A DNA stretch of 64,000 bases from Ilex aquifolium (taxonomy: Eukaryota > Streptophyta > Magnoliopsida > Aquifoliales > Aquifoliaceae), in contig OX637402.1 in NCBI GenBank assembly GCA_951799425.1, positions 6,228,001-6,292,000 of the forward strand, given 5' to 3'. Under the pieces are notes generated by a model. It ran no database searches. It was not told the DNA's origin and saw only the letters and a program-made list of their open reading frames with translations. Positions 55,885 to 64,000 of the stretch are shown one piece after another. Every line of letters begins with the position of its first letter. Positions within the stretch are counted from its first letter, which is position 1. The translations under genes were made by a program, and so were the position numbers.

Positions 55885-57005
55885 TTAGTCATCGCTGCAT
55901 TTGATGAGAGGGTTTTAAACCTTCTTCAAGGTATATATGATGATTGCAGATCAACGGGCTTATACCTTTCAAGTCAGCGATGGTCCACCCAATGGTGCTT
56001 TTATGGAGTTTGAGAACTTCAATCAGCTTAGACTCTTGCAAGTCCGTAAGCTTAGATGAAATCACCACTGGGTATGACTCATCCTCTCCTAAGAATGCAT
56101 ATTTGAGGTCAGATGGGAGAGGTTTCAATTCAGGCTTTGGTGGCTTGATACTTGATGAGAGTGATTTTGTACCACTTGGTGAAATCTCTTCGAATTTGGG
56201 GGCCCATGTCTCAACAGCATGAGTAGGGCAACTTTGTGGATTCGGGCCATCATCTGTTGTTCCAGATGAGATGAACTCTAGCAGAGAAGATTCAGTAGGG
56301 TTCTCACATAATGTGTCATTCAGATGCTCCTGTATCAAAGATTCAATGGAGTTTATTTCCCTTTCTTCCTTGTCTTCTTCTAGATGCTTAGCAATATTGA
56401 AAATGTTCAGTTCGAGAGTCATATTCCCAAAAGTTAATTTCATGACTCCATTCCTGCAATTGATTAGTACATTGGAAGTTGCTAGGAAAGGTCGACCAAG
56501 AATGACGGGAATTTGGTTCTCCGAATGTATTGCTGGCTGAGTGTCCAAAACAATAAAGTCAATAGGGAAGACAAAGTTGTCCACTTGAACAAGTACATCT
56601 TCAACAATGCATCTAGGGGTTTTGACAGATCTGTCGGCCAATTAGAGTGTGACACAAGTGGGTTTGAGTTCACCCAGACCCAACTGTTGGTAGACAGAGT
56701 AGGGTAGCAAATTAACACTGGCTCCAAGGTCTAACAGTGCTTGTTCAATTCGGAAGTTTCCAATGACACACGACACAGTCGGACACCCTGGGTCTTTGTA
56801 TTTTGGAAGGATTTTTTGTTGAAGAAGGGCACTGGCTTGTTCCGTCAAGAAGACTTTTTTTTGGACATTTTGGCTTCTCTTGATTGTGCACAAGTCTTTC
56901 AGAAACTTGGCATAAGAAGGAACCTGTTTGATTGCATCCAGAAGTGGGATGTTGATCTTTACTTGCTTAAAAAGCTCATAAATTTCAGGCTGGTTTTTCA
57001 ACTTC
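55885..57005 (-). pseudogene. C protease and linker
   Basis: LLDLGASVNLLPYSVYQQLG with the catalytic aspartate, ADRSVKTPRCIVEDVLVQVD, then the long linker leading to RT (DLKYAFLGEDESYPVVIS). A few breaks. Confidence 0.87.
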
Positions 57006-57073
57006 TATTTGGTTTTGAGTCTATGAGGAAAAGGAGCAGGAATGGAACACGAAGGCTCTATTTTCTCAGAAGT

Positions 57074-58560
57074 TTATGGCTCTTGCTTAATCATAGGCTC
57101 AAGTTCTACTTCAAGTTCAGTCTCAATTGGTTCGGGCTCAAATGATGAGTTGACTGGGGTGAGCATGTCTCTGATGGTCTGGTCAATCACCTTGCCACTT
57201 CTTAGTGTAGTGACAACTTGGGCTTGGTCTTGTGGGTTTCCTGTGGTTGAAGGGTTCCCCACATGGAATTGGCCTTGTGGTTGCTTTGGTTGGGCAAGGA
57301 ACTTGCCCTTTTCGTGTGTGGCCATGGATTGGGTCAGCTTTTGGATGTGGCTTTTAAGATCCTCGAAAGATTGGGTGGTCTGGGTTTTGAAATCCGTGAT
57401 AGCCTGTGTGGAATGTATGTTGTAGTTCATTTGGCTTTGCATGAACTGATTCAGTGTGTCCTCAAGGCTCCTCTTTTGTGGTGGTTGGTATGGTTGATAT
57501 GCGGGAGGTCCTTGAGGTGGTGGGTATGAACCTTGTTGTTGGTTCATGGGAGTTGGTTGTGTGTTCCTCCATCTGAAGTTCGGGTGGTTCTGCCACCCTG
57601 GATTGTATGTTTTAGAGTATGGGTTGGAGTAAGACTTGTTGAAGTTGGAAACTGCATTTTTTTGTTCCAACAAGACCTCTTTGAACGCTGGGATGGTGGG
57701 AAACTCCCCAGTAGGGTGTTCTGTTAGCGCACAGATTCCACACACTTGTTCTGTGGAAGAGCTAACCTCAAATTGATGGACCTTCTTCATCTCTAAAGCT
57801 TCAAGCTTTCGAGACAACATAGACATTTTTGCTCTTAGGTCATCATCATCTCTCAAGACATACTTACCTCCTTGGGAAGGAGATGGTCTGGTTTCAACAG
57901 TGGTAGGGGAGGCTGAGTCCCACATCTGAGTACTATCAGATATGGTGTCAAAAAAATCGAATGCCTCTTCCGGACTTGTTTCCATAAATTCTCCTTGGGC
58001 TATTATTTCGACGAACTGACGTAGTCTAGAGGGCAAGGAGTCATAGAAAAATCCTACCAAAGTCCAATTCTCAAAAGCATGGTGTGGGCAGGATTGGAGA
58101 AGATCTTTGAATCTCTCCCAACTTTGGTAAAAAGTTTCTCCTTCTTTGACCGAAAAATTCATGATCTGTCTTTTGAGTGCATTAGTGCGGTGTAGAGGAA
58201 AAAACTTTCTGAAAAATTCATTCTGTAATGCCTACCAGTTAGGTATTGAAAGAGTTTTTAAAGAACTTAGCCATTATTTAGCTTTGTCCCTTAAAGAGAA
58301 AGAAAAAAGTTTCATCTTGGCCAGTTCAAAATTGTCTTGAAATGTTCCACATACTTCCTCAAAATCTTTTATATGCAGATATAGATTTCCTGCATCCAAT
58401 CCATGAAAAACAGGTAACAGCTGCACTGTCCCCGACTTTACAGTAAAGGGGGGAGCATTTTCAGGGAATACAAAAACAAGAGGGGACACTATTTCTTATG
58501 CGATTTAGGTGATCCCGCAAAGTTCGAATGTTAGGTACTTCCCTCTCTCTCATAGGGACT
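57074..58560 (-). pseudogene. C gag, decayed
   Basis: The capsid-like part has EGETFYQSWERFKDLLQSCP and GFFYDSLPSRLRQFVEIIAQ. A CX2C knuckle region (CGICALTEHPTGEF near 57710) is present, followed by a Pro/Gln/Tyr-rich tail and the VVTTLRSGK motif near 57200. A few breaks near the start. Confidence 0.87.
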
Positions 58561-58689
58561 TCTCCGTTTCTTTCATTATTTGCCATATTTCCCTCATAGG
58601 AGTCTGCTACTGATCTAGGTGAATTTGGTTCAGGCTAATTCACAGACTCAAACGATTCTGCTGGCCAATTCTGATAGTGAGGAGTGCCA

Positions 58690-58800
58690 TCAGACATAAA
58701 AATAAAGAAAATAAACAAAACAAAATTATTCATAGTAAACCAAAGAATATACAAAAAAGAAAGGACTTTTTACCTTTTACCTTCAAACACTTTTTATGGT
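58690..58800 (-). other. C leader
   Basis: AT-rich text between gag and primer site. GGTAAAAGGTAAAAAG (element strand, near 58770) could be a splice-donor region, but the perfect AGGTAAGT and hairpin of E1, E2 and A are absent. Confidence 0.35.
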
Positions 58801-58818
58801 TCCCTGGCAACAGCGCCA
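58801..58818 (-). promoter_or_regulatory. C primer binding site
   Basis: On the element strand TGGCGCTGTTGCCAGGGA, a tRNA-Asp-type site with two differences from E1, six bases from the LTR at 58825. Confidence 0.78.
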
Positions 58819-58824
58819 AAAACT

Positions 58825-60467
58825 TGACTTGATCTAAAATGTGTATACCCAAGTGCAGGCGATCAAGCTGTACTAATAATCCGGTTTGAGTCCGGAGTCG
58901 AATCCACAGGGAGCTGTTGTTAGTGTTTCACAGTAAGCAGTGGTGGAGACCAGTTGGTTGTATCCATTGAGATTTGAAATTGTGGTGTTCAGGATTCTTT
59001 CTGGAAAGAATATAAGATTCTTTCCAGGAGAGTTTTCTAAACAAAATGTGAGATAAGCTTTAATATAAAAGAGTCACTCTTTAGTTCAAGGCTTTGGACA
59101 TGTAGTTAATTATCCGGTTTATTATAATTGTACTTGATAACTCAATTAACCCCCGTGTCAACGGCAGGTTAATTGGAAGATAAAGGTGGATTGTGAGAAT
59201 TAAGAACATGATTCCGATGTCTTCCTAGAAGTTTACAAGAATTGCTTGTGCCGAGACTTAACCCGTCTACAAACAAGCAAGTGTTTCTACAAGACCTCCA
59301 ATCATGACATTAATGCTCCTAATCCATTCTTTAATTGAAGCACAATAATGGTGAAGATTGAAGGGCAGTCATGAAGATCTAGCCGAGGTACTTTCCTTGA
59401 ATCGATGAGTCTTTCTCTGCAAGAGTTATCTATGTTATAGAAAGAACTCTTGATTATACAAAGTACCCTAGCTTTGCTAGATGCAATCAATCATTCAATA
59501 AGCAAGGGGAATATAAAGCATTAAGCATAATAAAAAATGCACAAATATAACTTCCGGATAATTTTTACATGTCCATCACCTATCACTGAAGAGTGAATGA
59601 GAAACTACTCACTCTTCATGGCTTTCGTAATGCTAGAAAAGTGAGTGATGCTCATTCCTTAAAGTAGAGAAGTTACAAGATAAGATACAATAAAAAAGGA
59701 GCCGATCTTCGACAAAGAATGAGTGAATCATGTTCCACCCTTCACGGCTTTGGCGAAGCGCTAGAAAAGTGGAAGAGTTTCACTCCTCTAAGGGAAGAAA
59801 GAAGCTCAAGCCTTGGAAGTGAATGAAACACATATAAAAAATAGAAGAAAAGTAGTCACTTTTGGAGGGTGATCCACAACCAAAAGTAATCTATCTTTCT
59901 TCTAAACATGAAATTAAAAGAGACAAATTACAATAAAAGAAGGTAATACTTAAATTAGAAGAAAACAACAATACAAGAAAGCAACAATACAAAAAAGCAA
60001 CAATACAAGAAAGCAACAATACAAGAAAGCAATTACTTTTGGAGGGTTTTCCACAGCCAAAAAGATCTCCGACTTACAAGCCCCAAGGGGTGTTATTTAT
60101 AGGCAACCAAAAGATGCCATTTACAAGTCCCAAAAGATTATCTTTACAAGTCCCAAAAGATGCCATTTAGAGCCCCAAGAAGATGTCCTTTAATTACACT
60201 TTGATCCCCCTTTGTTTTGCTTTAATAATTGGCTGCCCAGTAATTTGTAGCTTTGACACAATTGGCTGCCCAGTAATTTGTAGCTTTGACACAATTAGCT
60301 CCCTAGTAATTTTGACGCACAAAACCCTGAAAAGAACAACAATTAATGCATTATTCCTAATTCACACATTAACCCTAATTTGACTTACTTTGACTAGTTT
60401 AACTTTATTTTACTAACACAATTGACCTATTAACTTAATTAAATTATGCATTAATTAGGGTTAATCA
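58825..60467 (-). repeat. C 5' LTR, 1643 bases
   Basis: Matches the left C LTR throughout. It is about 90 bases longer because of extra copies of a 16-base unit (GCAACAATACAAGAAA, 59965-60030) and of an AATTGGCTGCCCAGTAATTT unit (60228-60310). Confidence 0.92.
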
Positions 60468-60769
60468 ACCTTCTCACTCAAGTGGCATGTGGTCTTCTGT
60501 GAAGTTCATTTCCACACTCTATGTAGTAGTCTGGTCCTCAATCAACTCAAGTGGACGTTCGAACGTGAGTTGGCGTTCGAACGTTCTTGGTGTGCTCCAA
60601 GCTTCTCCAATTTTGTTCCCTAATGTGCTGGTGTTACACTCAAGTGTCATACTTAGTGTTCGTTGAGTCCTTTTTCACTTAAAGACCTGAAATGACATCA
60701 CTTAAACTCCATCAAAGTATAATTAGTCTTAAAAAAGCATAGTAAAATGCTAATTTTAAGTACTAATCA
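60468..60769 (-). repeat. D 3' LTR, second part
   Basis: Continues the D LTR after C and ends AGTACTAATCA before a polypurine tract. Two CGTTCGAACG palindromes lie at 60553-60583. Confidence 0.85.
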
Positions 60770-62229
60770 CATCCCAACCTAAATATTGCTAGTCTCTAGT
60801 AATACAATAATTGAAAATCTACTCCTAATGCCATTTTCGTAGGTCATCCGGTTGCATTTAGCTTTATGCAACAAGCCGTTGAACCCCTAGGTTTACCTTA
60901 GCGAATGAGTGTTGTCTCGTGAGGGTTTCTAGTGAAGCTACCCACAAACATCAGTCGAACAGATATGTATGTGAGATTGCTGGTTAAAGTAAATTAGCAT
61001 CATGATCATTGGGACACCCAACCCTCAATTTCGAATTTTATTCCGCTTGTCCCTCTTTCGTAGGTATTGATTCTATGCAAAAATTAGCATCTGTTACATT
61101 GGTATTTGGAATTCCCTGTGCAGTAGGAATGATCATTCTAGCAACAAGAATTGTTATATTACAAACACTCCATTTTACCACCTTCCATGGATAACTTCGA
61201 TTTCACAAACCTCTCGTAGAATGCTCTCAGCAAAAGTTCGCTCCAATTATAGTGGCTTGTCTCTCACGGGGTATGTGATCAGAAGATGGCCAGTCGAAAA
61301 ATCACATGAACAATTTTAGTAAGGGAGTGAAGTTTAAGAAAACAAACTAATCATGTTTGGCATAATCTAATGGAAGAATATTGATGCAATTTAAAGAAAT
61401 ACCATTTACCATACCCCACTTTTGGTTGACGACACATGCATGCAACATACTTGAGATCAATTGGAGCTTTTTATAGGTTGTAATATGGCCAGAGGTTAGT
61501 GGCTAACGAAATGACATCAATGATATTCAAAAGCTATCCTTTCATTCCTTAATGTAGCACACTTCTTTCTAGCTTTTCGACATTTTGCCCAGAAACGATA
61601 TTTCTTTCTTTCATTTTTCTCATTTTTCACTTTCTTGGCAATTTCCTGCCTTTCTGTTTCAATTGTTCCCATCGATTCTTTTTTTGTCATTGAATAGTAG
61701 CCTCCATAGCCTTTTTCCCTTTTTCTTGCATTAATGTATCATATTGATTTATAAGAGGGTGCAAGAAAATTAGATAGCAAAGGTATGTTAAGTATATTTT
61801 CTTGTGGCTTGGTAATCATATGGGTTTATCGAAGAAGAGATCATACATTAAAGGCTCAATTACGGTTAACTAGGGATATAATTTTGTAAAAGAAATGACT
61901 TAAGGCTCAAGATTAGGTCAAAGATGGCCTAAGATCCTTTGTCAAGTATGTGCACATGTATGTGTCGTATGAACAAATCTCTTGGGGGATATGTCAACAG
62001 ATTGCCTTAGTTGCGTCAATCAAAGCAAATTTAATGAGATTATTCAAAAATTGGGAGTGAAAGACCTTACTTGAGTAAATGTTGATTGTCTCTCAAAAGT
62101 AAAGCAAGGCTCAAAACTTACCATGGTATTCTTTGTCATCTCCACTGGTTGTGTCAGGTTTCTCGTGAAATGTTGGTTATATATCAGTTCCTTTTTCGAG
62201 CTTGGTCATCTTGTACCTTAGAAATAGCA

Positions 62230-62640
62230 AATACCAATATACATTTGACAATTTAAGCATAGAAAAAATACCAATTTTTCAAGAAATGTGGTTTTAAGTC
62301 TAGGTTGCTAAGTTGAGGTGTCAAACCGATCATGTGATTAGTTACTTTAACAAACAGTCTTAGCATTCACATTTGTTCCATCATTCATCAACAAATAGTA
62401 ATATTATACTAAATCTACACATATATTTACAAAGATAAAATTGATAAACTGAACCATTCATTTCACAACATATGATTGTTCAATACAAATACCAATGATT
62501 CAATTCATCCAACCAAAACAGTAATAACAAAAAAGCTTTAAACATCCATACTAACCCATAAAAGAAGAAATTCATCCACAAAAACTTAAACATCATACAT
62601 GAAGAAATAAACAAACACACAAAACCAAGAAGAAAAATCT
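62230..62640 (-). other. AT-rich interval of D
   Basis: No gene or motif recognised. It lies between the noncoding block and the env-like C-terminus. Confidence 0.5.
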
Positions 62641-63551
62641 CCCTCTCTCACTCTCCACCAGCTCCACCAGTTCCACCCCTCAGGTAGCTAAGAATCTCCT
62701 CCTGCTGTCGGAGAATCTCAGCTTGCTTGGTCTCGATGCTAAGCATGATGTCTCTTAGTGATCTCTGTTTCTGGCCTCACCCTAACCCCATGATCTTTGT
62801 ATATTTAAGTCACTAGGGTACTGAAGGGAAGTGAATTCTACTTCACATCACACCCTTTCTTCATCTCTGCCAAAACTAGGGAGGGGAGGTCGATGCTTTG
62901 GCCTTTTCCAATTGCATACAATAACCGGGCCATGTTGGGGAGAATTTCATTTTTTCTTCCTATCGGAACAAAGTTGGCAACCGTAATCAAGTTCAACATC
63001 TTATCTTTATTAGTCAACTCTCCTTGTCTAAAGAATTTCTTTCCAGTCTAAGAAAAGTCGGACACCCCCGTCAGCTCCTTCCCCACCACATTCATCGGCA
63101 CATTCTTTCTCGAGGGATAGGCAGGACTTGGTACCCGAGGGACCTCTTGCCTTATCCCCCAAATGTAATCTTCATCCACATCGATGTGGATTCCCCTCAC
63201 ATAGCTTTTCAACGCCCCATTGATGATCTCAGCGTTGGAGTAAAACTCCCGCACCAAGTCTACTACGGCCTCTCCGCCATTTTGCAAGTATAAAACCCAA
63301 CCCCTCCTCTCCATCTCCGCAAGCAAACCCAACTCAGCAAAATCAGTCAACACCACATCACGTTCACAAACCACAGCATGCTTTTGGTAAAAATTATCGT
63401 ACCTGTCAACTTTTAGAGCCGTAGGAAATCTGGTCTTGTCGTATCTTAGGGTAAGGGGGGGTTTCCCCTCTCTCACCTCGACTACTTCTTCCACGAAATT
63501 GGGTTCCTGGGTTGGTGGAATGCGTCTGGTAGGTAGCTTGACCCTTGGCAT
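62640..63551 (-). pseudogene. D env-like gene
   Basis: It starts MPRVKLPTRRIPPTQEPN from an ATG at 63551. Core motifs include RDVVLTDFAELGLLAEMERR, VDLVREFYSNAEI, SYVRGIHIDVDEDYIWGI and PSPAYPSRKN, which align with E1 (LVREFYRSLNF, RANVRGKIIVVTPDVI). The C-terminal part near 62680-62760 gives a leucine- and glutamine-rich helix. It has at least one break. No membrane segment is seen. Confidence 0.75.
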
Positions 63552-63762
63552 GGTGTTTTCGGTTTTGAATTTGTGAGGGTGTTGAAAGTTTTGATTTCTT
63601 GGTGGAAATGGAGATTCTTGATGTGGGAATGGTCTTGGGAGGGTCGATTTGAGGTAAAAATAGGGAATGAGGAGTGTTTTGAGGGCTGGGTAGTGAAAAG
63701 ACAGTCTAGGGTTTGGGGGATTTTGAAGGGTTTTGGGGGTTTTGGAATGGGGAAGACGATCC

Positions 63763-64000
63763 AGGTATTTATAGTATGAGAAGTGACGTTTGAACGTTAC
63801 TGACGTTCTAACGTGTGTAGAAGGATTTTTAAACGACCATTCGAACGTGAGTGTCGTTCGAACGTGGCCAGCTCTCAGTACTTTTGAGTTCTATCAGAGA
63901 CCAGAGTACTGCAAGGTCTTCTCGTTTGAACGATCTATTGGCATTCGAACGTTAACTCTCGTTTGAACGTTCTATTAGCGTTCGAACGGGCTGAGCTCCT
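63763..64000 (-). promoter_or_regulatory. Promoter-like region of the D env-like gene with TTCGAA palindromes
   Basis: A CTATAAATA box (63766-63774, element strand) lies about 215 bases upstream of the env-like ATG. It is the same nine bases as the D LTR TATA box. From 63787 to 63990 there are about eight CGTTCGAACG-like sites. Three or so are perfect and several have become TTTGAA. The D LTR carries the same palindrome upstream of its own TATA box. Confidence 0.7.

Larger units (their letters stand above)
48882..60467 (-). mobile_element. C: complete Athila-lineage element with a viral-like ORF, 11.6 kb
   Basis: Two LTRs, polypurine tracts, integrase, RT, protease, gag and primer site are present. 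It interrupts the LTR of D. The flanks ACATT (48877-48881) and ACCTT (60468-60472) are a target duplication with one difference. The LTRs differ by a few percent by eye and by tandem-repeat number. The gag-pol part has several breaks. It has no env-like gene; the interval after integrase has a small cysteine-rich ORF. Confidence 0.93.
60770..64000 (-). mobile_element. D: internal 3' region, runs off the window
   Basis: In order from the LTR: polypurine tract (GGTTGGGATG on the element strand, 60770-60783), noncoding block (60785-62230), AT-rich interval, env-like gene (62640-63551) and promoter-like region (63763-64000). Gag-pol and the other LTR lie to the right. The noncoding block is closely related to that of C. 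An ORF at 61009-61194 inside it is a shadow. Confidence 0.8.

Overview
This window is plant nuclear DNA, most likely from a flowering dicot, made almost wholly of nested LTR retrotransposons. I see no ordinary host gene, tRNA gene or rRNA gene. The main family is Ty3/gypsy of the Athila type: a gag with a CCHC knuckle, a protease with a DLGAS centre, RT with FMDD, RNase H, an HHCC/DDE integrase, a primer site matching tRNA-Asp, and an 'env-like' gene between integrase and the 3' LTR. I name the elements E1, E2, E3, A, B, E, D, C and H. Most lie on the minus strand, so their 5' ends are on the right.

Layout. E1 (1-12524) is young and nearly complete, with its far LTR cut by the window edge. 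It sits inside E2 (12525-16146), which sits inside the 3' end of plus-strand E3 (16147-18134), which sits inside a chromovirus-like integrase relic (18135-18618, with an LTR-like tail to about 19110). Next come a Ty1/copia gag relic (19117-19902), an LTR-like block J (19903 to about 21250), and the 3' half of plus-strand element H (about 21400-27713), whose env-like gene holds a solo LTR (I, 22495-24831, duplication AGTAT). B follows (27714-29058 and 42306-44798), split by complete element A (29059-42305, duplication CTCAA). E is inserted in B's gag, and an inversion has flipped its other end (46973-47372). D (47373-48881 and 60468-64000) is inserted in the flipped LTR, and complete element C (48882-60467) is inserted in D's LTR.

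The most interesting pattern is a coupling. In four elements the U3 part of the LTR carries a cluster of short palindromes centred on CCGG or TCGA, and the region just upstream of the env-like gene carries the same palindrome type, usually with a TATA box. The palindrome differs between families but agrees inside an element: ACCGGT in E1 and A, TTCGAA in D, TCCGGA in H. The env-like protein has a basic N-terminus, a central domain and an acidic tail, without a visible signal peptide or membrane segment, so it reads better as a nuclear factor than an envelope. Element C lacks both the palindromes and the env-like gene. In that position it has an intact 112-residue basic, cysteine-rich ORF that resembles the nucleic-acid-binding (silencing-suppressor) protein of vitiviruses and related Betaflexiviridae. 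My inference is that these elements carry an exchangeable regulatory or anti-silencing module between integrase and the 3' LTR.

Other shared structures are a second polypurine tract after integrase that co-varies with the LTR-adjacent tract, a conserved hairpin with a splice-donor-like site in the gag leader, and a noncoding block whose order relative to the env-like gene differs between lineages. All calls come from reading the sequence. No database search was run.
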